Origin: Novosphingobium sp. KCTC 2891
GTDB lineage: Bacteria; Pseudomonadota; Alphaproteobacteria; Sphingomonadales; Sphingomonadaceae
NCBI RefSeq assembly: GCF_025938155.1
Contig: NZ_JAPCZG010000017.1
Location: 1-52,957 of the forward strand
Reading direction: 5' to 3'
DNA: 52,957 nucleotides
The translations under genes were made by a program, and so were the position numbers. Under the pieces are notes generated by a model. The model saw only the letters and a list, made by a program, of their open reading frames with translations. It ran no database searches and was not told the DNA's origin. Positions 8,933 through 16,066 of this stretch are shown in pieces (position 1 is the stretch's first letter; each line of letters begins with the position of its first letter).

Positions 8933-9592
8933 ATGCCAGTGGCCGGTACGGCAGTGCGAAAGTCAGAAGCGGGGAGCGAAACGCCAGCGGATACCGCGCC
9001 GGGACGGCGCGAGCGCAACAAGCTGCAGAAACGGCAGCGAATCGTGATGGCTGCGCGCGAACTGTTCCAGCGACAGGGCTTTGCTGACACGACGACGCAG
9101 CAAATCGCCGCTGCCGCCGACATCGGCACCGGCACGCTGTTTCTCTATGCCAAGTCGAAGGAAGACCTCCTGGTCATGGTCTTCAAGGACGAGATGCTGG
9201 CAACGGTGCGCGCCATTTATGCCAGCCTGCCCGAAGCGGCCACACCGGCCGAAAAACTGATGTCGGTGTTTGGCCAGATGGCCGATTATCACGCGCGCGA
9301 TGCCGAACTTTCGCGGGTGCTGCTCAGGGAACTGGTAACTCCCAGCTCAAGCGAGCGGATCGGAGAAATCAGCGAGTTGATGGACGCCATTTTCGGTGGC
9401 CTGACCGGGATTGTCGCCAGCGGCATGCCGGACGAGGGCGGCAATGCCGCGCTGATCGCCCGCTCCGCCTTTGCGCTCTATTACTTTCAGCTGATTAGCT
9501 GGCTGGGCGGCGCCTTCGACCGCACCCGGTGCATGCACCTGCTGCGCGATCAGCTTGCTCACCTGATGTCGAGGGAAGCTTCGCATGATTGA
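8933..9592 (+). CDS. TetR/AcrR-family transcriptional regulator
   Basis: A 219-residue one-component repressor. The N-terminal helix-turn-helix includes TTTQQIAAAADIGTGTLFLYAKSKEDLL (motif core around residues 45-72), the standard TetR pattern; the rest is an all-helical ligand-binding domain. I chose the ATG at 8933 with GAGAGGAG before it. The longer frame from 8849 would start directly beside the palindromic operator and has no binding site. The stop overlaps the start of the aldolase gene by eight bases (ATGATTGA), so it is the first cistron of the plus-strand catabolic operon. It probably represses both arms and responds to a pathway compound. Confidence 0.9.
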   Translation: MPVAGTAVRKSEAGSETPADTAPGRRERNKLQKRQRIVMAARELFQRQGFADTTTQQIAAAADIGTGTLFLYAKSKEDLLVMVFKDEMLATVRAIYASLPEAATPAEKLMSVFGQMADYHARDAELSRVLLRELVTPSSSERIGEISELMDAIFGGLTGIVASGMPDEGGNAALIARSAFALYYFQLISWLGGAFDRTRCMHLLRDQLAHLMSREASHD

Positions 9593-10364
9593 ACCGCTCA
9601 AGGCGCGTTGGCAGCGCGATGAAGTGACGCTGGGGGCCTGGTGCATGATCCCCAGCAGCCTGACCGCAGAGATCCTGGCCAAGGGCGGGTTCGATTGGGT
9701 ACTGGTCGACATGCAGCACGGCTGCATGGGCTATGAGACCGCGGTGGAGATGATCCGCGCGATCGACCTTGCCGGAATCACGCCGCTGGTGCGCGTGCCG
9801 TGGAACGAGCCGGGAATCGTCGGGCGGATGCTCGATGCCGGCGCCATGGGTATTGTCGCGCCGATGATCAATTCGGTCGAAGCGGCGCAATCCTTGGTCG
9901 ATGCCTGCCGCTATCCGCCGCTCGGCAAGCGCAGTCTCGGCCCGGTCCGGGTCGGCGCGCGCGACGGGATGGGCTATGTCGGCGCGGCCAATGCCCGCGT
10001 TGCCGTGATCCCGATGATCGAGACGGCAGAGGCACTGGCCGCAGTGGACGATATCGCCGCGGTTCCGGGGGTCGATGCGCTGTTCGTCGGCCCGTTCGAC
10101 CTGTCGTTCTCGCTTGGCCTGCCGCCCGGCGACAACGATGAAAAGCCCCCCTTCGATGACGCCATCGCCCGGATCAATGCCGCGGCGCGGGCGCGGGGGA
10201 TTGCCACGGCCGTGCTGTCGACGGCGGCGCTTGCTCCTCTGCGCAGCAGGCAGGGTTTCAGGATGATTTCGGTCATCACCGACGCCCCGGCGCTCGGCGC
10301 TGCAGCCGGTGCCAGTCTCTCTGCCGCCCGCGCGGGCATTTCGGAAAGTTCGACTAATGCTTGA
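9585..10364 (+). CDS. HpcH/HpaI-family class II aldolase
   Basis: A 259-residue metal-dependent aldolase that cleaves 4-hydroxy-2-oxo acids such as 2,4-dihydroxyhept-2-enedioate to pyruvate and an aldehyde. The family residues are present: His45 (VDMQHG) and Arg70 (VRVPWNE), with the same numbers as in E. coli HpaI, plus metal ligands Glu146 (IPMIET) and Asp172 (VGPFDLS). It overlaps the TetR gene upstream and the hydratase gene downstream, each by eight bases, so the three are translationally coupled. It would catalyse the last meta-pathway step, after the hydratase. A citrate-lyase-like role is unlikely given these motifs and neighbours. Confidence 0.92.
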   Translation: MIEPLKARWQRDEVTLGAWCMIPSSLTAEILAKGGFDWVLVDMQHGCMGYETAVEMIRAIDLAGITPLVRVPWNEPGIVGRMLDAGAMGIVAPMINSVEAAQSLVDACRYPPLGKRSLGPVRVGARDGMGYVGAANARVAVIPMIETAEALAAVDDIAAVPGVDALFVGPFDLSFSLGLPPGDNDEKPPFDDAIARINAAARARGIATAVLSTAALAPLRSRQGFRMISVITDAPALGAAAGASLSAARAGISESSTNA

Positions 10365-11148
10365 TACTGCGACCCGCGACCAGATCGTCTCCGATCTCCT
10401 CGCCACTTACCAGACCCGCAAGGCGCTGCCCTTGCTGACCCAGACCTATCCGCAGATCGACATGGGCGATGCCTATGCCATCCAGCAGGCTTTCCTCGCC
10501 CATTCGCTTGCCCAGGGACGGACAGTTCGCGGCTACAAGGTCGGGCTGACATCGAAGGCGATGCAGGCGATGTCGGGCGCGACCGAGCCCGATTTCAGCG
10601 CGATGACCGACGATCTGTTCCTCCCCGAAGATACCCCGCTGGAGGCCGCGCGGTTCTTCCGGCCGCTGATCGAGATCGAGATCGCCTTCGTGATGAAAAG
10701 CGCGCTGAAAGGTCCGGGCGTGCTGCCGGTGGACGTGCTGCGCGCTACCGATTTCATCCTGCCCGCGATCGAGATCGTCGATTTCCGCGTCGGGCCGGGA
10801 CCGGGCATGACCGTTGTCGACACGGTGGCGGATCTGGCCGCCTGCGGTGCAGCCGTGCTCGGCGCCAACCCGTGCAGGTTGCACGACATCGACCTGCGTC
10901 GGGTCCACGGCCAGATGCTGATCAACGGCAAGGTCGAACAGGAAGGCTATGCTTCGGCCGTGCTGGGCAACCCGGTCACCGCGGTGGCCTGGCTGGCCAA
11001 CAAGCTGGGGGAATTCGGCATCACGTTCGAGCCCGGCCAGACCATCCTGACCGGGTCCTTTGTCCGCGCCATGCCGGTCAAGGCCGGAGACGAGGTGGTG
11101 GCGCGCTTCGATTCCGGGTTGGGCGACGTGCTCACGTCATTCGTGTGA
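10357..11148 (+). CDS. 2-oxo-hepta-3-ene-1,7-dioate hydratase-like (HpaH/MhpD family)
   Basis: A 263-residue member of the HpaH/MhpD hydratase family, distantly related to the FAH fold. It adds water to 2-oxopent-4-enoate-type intermediates to give the aldolase substrate. Typical stretches are YKVGLTSKAMQ, the acidic EIEIAFVM, PAIEIVDFR and GQTILTGSF. The ATG at 10357 overlaps the aldolase stop (ATGCTTGA). The frame is open further upstream, but that would need a long overlap with the aldolase. Hydratase after aldolase in one operon is the usual order in homoprotocatechuate and other meta-cleavage loci. Confidence 0.9.
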   Translation: MLDTATRDQIVSDLLATYQTRKALPLLTQTYPQIDMGDAYAIQQAFLAHSLAQGRTVRGYKVGLTSKAMQAMSGATEPDFSAMTDDLFLPEDTPLEAARFFRPLIEIEIAFVMKSALKGPGVLPVDVLRATDFILPAIEIVDFRVGPGPGMTVVDTVADLAACGAAVLGANPCRLHDIDLRRVHGQMLINGKVEQEGYASAVLGNPVTAVAWLANKLGEFGITFEPGQTILTGSFVRAMPVKAGDEVVARFDSGLGDVLTSFV

Positions 11149-11170
11149 TCTGGTGAAGGAACACCCAGGC

Positions 11171-11614
11171 ATGTCATCAGCATCGATCTGGCAGCGAACC
11201 GATCTGGACTTGGCGGCGATCAACCGCGGGGAAGAAAGGTCGCTGGTGCAGCATCTCGGCATCGAGATCGTCGAAGTAGGCGACGATTTCGTCAGCGCCA
11301 CCATGCCGGTGGACGAACGCACGCTGCAGCCGCACGGCCGCCTCCACGGGGGCGCTTCGGTGGCACTGGCAGAAACCGTGGGGTCGCTGGCAGCCAACCT
11401 GACACTGAATCCCGCCGAAGAGATCGCGGTGGGGCTGGAAATCAACGCCAACCACGTCCGCCCGGTCAAAGCCGGACTGGTCCACGCCACGGCACGACCC
11501 GAATCCCTGGGCCGCACAACCCAGATCTGGAGCATCCGCATCGTGGACGACCAGCAGCGGCTGGTCTGCATCTCGCGTCTGACGATGGCGGTGATCGGGG
11601 TGGAGCGCAAATGA
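11171..11614 (+). CDS. PaaI-like hotdog-fold thioesterase
   Basis: A 147-residue single hotdog domain. The active-site loop reads HGRLHGGASVALAETVGS (about residues 56-73), the PaaI/4-hydroxybenzoyl-CoA thioesterase type II pattern with its catalytic acidic residue in LAET. These enzymes hydrolyse aryl- or acyl-CoA thioesters in the cytoplasm. I chose the ATG at 11171, 22 bases after the hydratase stop; a longer frame would overlap that gene. Its stop overlaps the next gene as ATGA. Its presence suggests that a CoA thioester is either an entry substrate or an off-pathway product that needs recycling. Confidence 0.87.
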   Translation: MSSASIWQRTDLDLAAINRGEERSLVQHLGIEIVEVGDDFVSATMPVDERTLQPHGRLHGGASVALAETVGSLAANLTLNPAEEIAVGLEINANHVRPVKAGLVHATARPESLGRTTQIWSIRIVDDQQRLVCISRLTMAVIGVERK

Positions 11615-12048
11615 TCACTGCCACCAATGCCCTGATGCAGATCGACGTCGCGGTCGCACCGCCAGTCGAGGTTTCGGCTCGCCGCCGCTGCATTCCGATC
11701 GTCGGCGGCGTGGTGACCGGCGCTTTCACGGGCGAAGTCCTGGCCGGCGGCGCAGACTGGCAGCAGATCGGCGCAGACGGCACGCTGGAGATCGAGGCGC
11801 GCTACGTGCTGGCCCTGGCCGAAGGACGGGTCGAAGTGGAATCGCGCGGGCTCAGGGCAGGCCCCGCCGATGTCCTCGCCCGCCTGGCGCGCGGCGAAGC
11901 AGTCGACCCGGCGCTCTATTACTTCCGCACCGCAATCCGCTTCAAGACCGCCGCCGCTGCGCTGGACCGGCTCAACCGTGTGCTGGCCGTGTCGCACGGT
12001 CAGCGCCTCGCCAATACCGTGCGCCTGACCGTCTACGAGGTGACGTGA
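11611..12048 (+). CDS. DUF3237 family protein
   Basis: A 145-residue protein matching the small beta-barrel DUF3237 family. The features are the early GGVVTGAFTGEVLAGGADWQQ and the later VDPALYYFRTAIRF. No enzymatic role is established for the family that I know of, but it is common in aromatic and steroid degradation loci of sphingomonads and actinobacteria. It is coupled to the thioesterase by an ATGA overlap and followed after one base by the monooxygenase gene. It may help handle a hydrophobic intermediate or assist the oxygenase; that is inference from position. Confidence 0.8.
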   Translation: MITATNALMQIDVAVAPPVEVSARRRCIPIVGGVVTGAFTGEVLAGGADWQQIGADGTLEIEARYVLALAEGRVEVESRGLRAGPADVLARLARGEAVDPALYYFRTAIRFKTAAAALDRLNRVLAVSHGQRLANTVRLTVYEVT

Positions 12049-12049
12049 C

Positions 12050-13318
12050 ATGGACAGAACGCTCGATATCGCGATTGCCGGCGGCGGGATTGTCGGCCTG
12101 ACGGCGGCGCTCAGCCTGCACGCGGCCGGGTTCAAGCCGGTGGTCTACGAAGCGGTGCGCCAGCCTGCCCCGCTGGGGGTCGGGATCAATCTGCTGCCGC
12201 ACGCGGTGCGCGAATTGACCGAACTGGGCCTGCTCGACGAATTGCTGGGCCTGGGCGTGGCCATCGAGGATCTCAACTACCTGACCAGTGGCGGCGAACT
12301 GGTGTGGCACGAACCGCGAGGCTTGGTGGCGGGGTATGCCTGGCCGCAAATCGCGATCCACCGCGGCGCCTTGCAGATGTTCCTGCTGGACAAGGTGCGC
12401 CAGCGTCTGGGGCCGCAGGCGGTGCGGATGGGGCAGGAACTGGCCGCCGTCGCGACGATCGGCCAACGCGCCCAGGCGCGTTTTGTCGATCGTGCGAGCG
12501 GCCAGGCAACCGCTATCGAAGCCGATGTGCTGATCGGCGCGGACGGCATCCATTCCGCAGTGCGCCGTCAATTCTACCCCGATGAAGGCTCGCCGCGCTG
12601 GAATGGCATCACACTGTGGCGCTCGACCTCGCTTGTGCGCGCGCCGATGGGCGGCAAGGCGATGATCTGGGCGGGCCGTTCGGCCCAGAAGTTCGTCGCC
12701 TACCCGATCGGCAGGGACGCTGAAACCGGCCTCGACCAGTTGAACTGGATCTGTGACCTCAAGGTGATCGAAGATGGCGCACCACCGCCGCGCGACTGGA
12801 ACCGGCTGGGCAATCGCGCCGACTTTCTGCCCCGCTTTGCGGATTGGCGATGGGCCGGGGTCAATGTGCCCGAAATCGTCAACGCCTCGGGGCCGATCTA
12901 CGAATTCCCGATGATCGATCGCGATCCGGTGCCGCAATGGACCTTCGGCCGCGCCACCCTGATGGGCGATGCCGCGCATCCGATGTATCCCATCGGATCG
13001 AACGGCGCGACGCAGGGCATCATCGATGCCCGGGTTTTTGCCTGGCACCTGGCCCGGGCAGGATCGGTCGAGGAAGCCTTGCGCGGCTATGAAGCAGACC
13101 GCCGCGAAACTACCGCGCGGATCGTGCTGATGAACCGCCAGCAGGGGCCAGACAGGGTGCTCGACCTCGCGGCAGAAAGGCTGGAGGGCATGGCAGGCAC
13201 ACTCGAGGGGGTGCTGCCAATGGCCGAGCGCGAGGCGATCGCCCGGTCCTACAAGAAGACGGCGGGGTTTGATCCGGCGGTCCTCAATGCAAGCCCCAGC
13301 TACTCGGTACCCGGTTAA
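12050..13318 (+). CDS. FAD-dependent aromatic monooxygenase (PHBH fold)
   Basis: A 422-residue group A flavoprotein hydroxylase. It has the N-terminal dinucleotide motif AGGGIVG (about residues 10-16), the DG motif GADGIHSAVRR near residue 165, and the GD motif LMGDAAHPMYPIGSNGATQG near residue 305. These enzymes use NAD(P)H and oxygen to hydroxylate an activated ring, often replacing a carboxylate as in salicylate hydroxylase. It closes the plus-strand operon and probably makes the vicinal diol that the extradiol dioxygenase opens. The C-terminus is close in style to the phenazine monooxygenase PhzS, so the ring substrate is uncertain. Confidence 0.9.
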   Translation: MDRTLDIAIAGGGIVGLTAALSLHAAGFKPVVYEAVRQPAPLGVGINLLPHAVRELTELGLLDELLGLGVAIEDLNYLTSGGELVWHEPRGLVAGYAWPQIAIHRGALQMFLLDKVRQRLGPQAVRMGQELAAVATIGQRAQARFVDRASGQATAIEADVLIGADGIHSAVRRQFYPDEGSPRWNGITLWRSTSLVRAPMGGKAMIWAGRSAQKFVAYPIGRDAETGLDQLNWICDLKVIEDGAPPPRDWNRLGNRADFLPRFADWRWAGVNVPEIVNASGPIYEFPMIDRDPVPQWTFGRATLMGDAAHPMYPIGSNGATQGIIDARVFAWHLARAGSVEEALRGYEADRRETTARIVLMNRQQGPDRVLDLAAERLEGMAGTLEGVLPMAEREAIARSYKKTAGFDPAVLNASPSYSVPG

Positions 13319-13953
13319 CATCCGACCTCGACAGATGCTCCAGCGTCGGTCGACCGCGCTTCTGTCGAGTGCGCAGAGTGGCGGAGCAAGTGCACGTTCG
13401 CGCCATAGCCAGCTAACCAAAGCGGGCGTCTATTTCCGAAGATCTGCGTTGAGGCCTCGCACACCCGAAATCAGCGCTTCAAATAGCCATTTGCTGTGGC
13501 ATCTGGATAAAGGGGCGCTTGGCGCGGGTCCGCTCTCCGAAGCTCCCTTTCCAGATAATCTGCAAGCTCGGCATTCGACAAAAGGGCTCAAGCCGATTCA
13601 GGAGGTGGCGGGTTTCGGAAAACCGGACGGTCCCGAGCGCGGCAACGGTGAACGACCGGCAGCTTCCGACGCCGGCACCGAGGACACTGAATGTCGCCTT
13701 TTAGGGCGGCACTTGCCACCCCACCGGCGGCGATCGCCATGGCAGCACCCGACCACATTAAGCCGCTCAGCAGCCGGCGGCTGAACGTCTGCTCACGCCG
13801 GAAAGCTGTCGTTGGCATAAGCCCGAGCGTACGGGAAAAGTGCCAACACAACAGTCATTCCGCAGGTTTACTATACCATCGCACGTTGCCGTCCGCTCAC
13901 AGACACCCGTCGTTCTATCCCTCCACCACAAGTGCGAAGCTTCTCACACCGTC
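13319..13953. other. Intergenic stretch with possible gene remnant
   Basis: A gap of 635 bases between the monooxygenase and the end of the MFS gene. The only hint of coding is a minus-strand frame at about 13588-13818. It begins like a secretion signal (MPTTAFRREQ, then RRLLSGLMWSGAAMAIAAGG) but soon becomes Arg/Pro-rich and stops. There is no binding site before it. I read it as the broken 5' end of an exported-protein gene, with low confidence. No terminator with a U-tract is obvious after the monooxygenase. Confidence 0.35.
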
Positions 13954-15081
13954 TTATGAGATAGCTGCCATCAGGGGCGCAATCGCCGCGCCAGTCAATA
14001 GGGCGCAGGCTGCGAGGACAACGCCGGTGGGTCCACCCGCAGACCACGCCCATGAGGACACGAGCGGCCCCAGCATGAGCCCGATCAGGTGACTGCTGCT
14101 GGTGTAGGGCGCAGCCCGCAAGGTGGCGTCGATCTTGACCAGCAGCGCCAAATGGAACGGGGGCACCAGCATCCACACAAACGAGAAGATCGTCAGCGCG
14201 GCAAGCAAGACGGCCCGTGGGGGCATGGCGCCTATCGTACCAGCGCAAACCACGAGAACCAAGGGGCCGATCACGCTGATCCGATAGGGGGACAGCCGCG
14301 AGGCAAACGCGGCGACGACACCGCCCAGAACGTGCATGCCCAATGCCAGCGGGGCGGCGAGCGCCATCGAGATACCGTTGGGCCCCCGCGTCAGCAGCAA
14401 TGGCGCGTACGACCACAACGCCATCACGCCGCACAGGAACAGGCCGGTGCCGATCAATCCCGCCACGCCTGCCAGCGGCGGACGGGCTCGTGCGCGCTGC
14501 ACCACCACTGCATCTGCCCCCGGCAAGGCCCGGATCAACAGGAACAACGCAAGGTCGATCACCGCCAGCACCACGTACGGCGCTTGCGGGCCCCATCTGG
14601 CTTGCGCAATCTGCGTGACTGTAACGGAGAAAGCCGTTCCCCACAGCGCCTGCAGCGTGACATAGATGGCAAAGTCGCGGGTCGGATCGGCCTGGCGACT
14701 GAGGCAGGTGATGAAAACGGACAGCAGCAGTCCGCCTCCCAGCCCTGCGACGGCGCGCAGGATTTCAAGGCCGATTTGCCCTCCCGCAAGGCCGGTCAGC
14801 GCGTTCGCAAATGCCAGTAGGGAGATTCCCACGAGCGCAGCCCGGGTAGGCTGGTGCAACGGCTTGAACGAGGGCGCAAGGATGATGGCCAGCGCCATGC
14901 CCAAGGCTTCAAGCGCGGCGATCCCGCCTATCTGACCCGCCTCCAACTGGCCAACCTCGTGCAACCCACCCAACAGTACGGGCTGCAATGAAGGCATCGC
15001 CCCCGCCGAAACTGGTAGCAGAATCAGCGCCACGCGCTCTCGCAGCGAGAGTTGCAGCCCTGCCGCGCGCCCCTGAAGCAT
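13954..15081 (-). CDS. MFS transporter
   Basis: A 375-residue inner-membrane protein with about twelve predicted membrane segments and the short charged loops of the major facilitator superfamily. Members move small organic molecules with protons. The start ATG has GGGAGGGA upstream. It lies 48 bases downstream of a TetR gene on the same strand and probably forms an operon with it, so its expression should follow that regulator. The cargo cannot be read from sequence. The next divergent genes encode an outer-membrane receptor and a sulfatase, so it might carry the desulfated product into the cell or act as an efflux pump. Confidence 0.85.
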   Translation of the reverse strand: MLQGRAAGLQLSLRERVALILLPVSAGAMPSLQPVLLGGLHEVGQLEAGQIGGIAALEALGMALAIILAPSFKPLHQPTRAALVGISLLAFANALTGLAGGQIGLEILRAVAGLGGGLLLSVFITCLSRQADPTRDFAIYVTLQALWGTAFSVTVTQIAQARWGPQAPYVVLAVIDLALFLLIRALPGADAVVVQRARARPPLAGVAGLIGTGLFLCGVMALWSYAPLLLTRGPNGISMALAAPLALGMHVLGGVVAAFASRLSPYRISVIGPLVLVVCAGTIGAMPPRAVLLAALTIFSFVWMLVPPFHLALLVKIDATLRAAPYTSSSHLIGLMLGPLVSSWAWSAGGPTGVVLAACALLTGAAIAPLMAAIS

Positions 15082-15129
15082 CGCACGTCCCTCCCCGCAG
15101 GTCTTGGTCTGCCCGCTTCGCGTAACCTG

Positions 15130-15822
15130 TCAGGTGAGCACGCTGTCGTCGATAAAATACGACACGCGCGGTGCGGGCGCAGAAAGGCCGGCGGCGATGA
15201 CGTTCAGGGTGTCGTCGACGATCGCGCGGAATGCGGCCGGGTCGGGCCGGTTTGCGCGGTTTTCGGTATGGATCAGCACCGCGAGGAAGGTTGCTGTCAT
15301 CGACATGATCCGCTGGTCCGCCACGTCGAGCGGCAGGAAGGAAAGCCGGTTGAAGAGGTAATCCATCGTCCGTTGCAGGTTGGGCGCCAGCGTGCCGCCG
15401 TCGGCCGCGTGCACCATGCCCCTCGGGCGGTAGTTCAGCAGATATTGCAGCAGGAACGAAGCGTAGGGGAACCGCCCGTCGCTGTCGCGTAAGGTGAGGT
15501 GGGGCAAAACGATCACTTCCCAGAGCGATCGGACGTCGCCTGTCAGCCCCTTCTCCTCCACGGCGGTGATCAGTCGGGCCCGCGCTGGTTCCAACTGGAC
15601 GATGCGATGCTGGAAAATGGCCTGGATCAGGCCTTCCTTGGATCCGAAGTGGTAGCGCACGGCATTGTTGTTGCCGTGCCCCGCAGCGGTGGCGATTTCG
15701 CGCAAGGAGGTGCCATCGATGCCTTGGTCGGCGAACAATCGCTCGGCCGCGAGCATCAATTGCACCTTGCTGTCACCCTGCCCTCCAGGCGACGGCGCCA
15801 CCTCCAACCTCGCTCCGTCCAC
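15130..15822 (-). CDS. TetR-family regulator with GTG start
   Basis: A 230-residue TetR protein. The helix-turn-helix reads GTSLREIATAAGHGNNNAVRYHFGSKEGL, then an all-helical effector domain. I chose a GTG start at 15822 because AAGGAGA lies eight bases before it. The alternative ATG at 15885 lacks a spaced binding site and would place the palindromic operator (15847-15864) inside the coding region. It precedes the MFS gene and is divergent from the TonB-receptor gene. The N-N-A-V-R-Y-H-F form of the recognition helix is shared with the other TetR at 21928, so the two are paralogues. It likely represses both directions from the palindrome. Confidence 0.87.
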   Translation of the reverse strand: MDGARLEVAPSPGGQGDSKVQLMLAAERLFADQGIDGTSLREIATAAGHGNNNAVRYHFGSKEGLIQAIFQHRIVQLEPARARLITAVEEKGLTGDVRSLWEVIVLPHLTLRDSDGRFPYASFLLQYLLNYRPRGMVHAADGGTLAPNLQRTMDYLFNRLSFLPLDVADQRIMSMTATFLAVLIHTENRANRPDPAAFRAIVDDTLNVIAAGLSAPAPRVSYFIDDSVLT

Positions 15823-15846
15823 AACCGTTCTCCTTGCGCCCACCAC

Positions 15847-15864
15847 ATAACGCACCTGCGTTAT
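15847..15864. promoter_or_regulatory. Palindromic TetR operator ATAACGCA-CC-TGCGTTAT
   Basis: A perfect 8+2+8 inverted repeat just upstream of the TetR GTG start. The half-site TAACGCA[A/C]CTG recurs at 15890-15900, and in reverse as CAGGTGCGTTA at 15981-15991. All three copies lie in the divergent region before the TonB-receptor gene (16067). This spacing suggests one strong site and two auxiliary half-sites for the adjacent TetR protein. Confidence 0.75.
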
Positions 15865-16066
15865 TTTTTGAAATGCCAATTTCATAGTTTAACGCAACTG
15901 ACTTCCTAAAATTCGCGGATTCAGGGGATTTCGTTACCGAATGGTCCGATTGACGCGTAAATTACCCCTGATCCAAAAGTCAGGTGCGTTACTCAAATGG
16001 TTAGGGCATCAAGCTGTCATGCCCGAGCAGCCCACCAGGCTGTCGCAACAGGGAGAGGGGAAAGTC

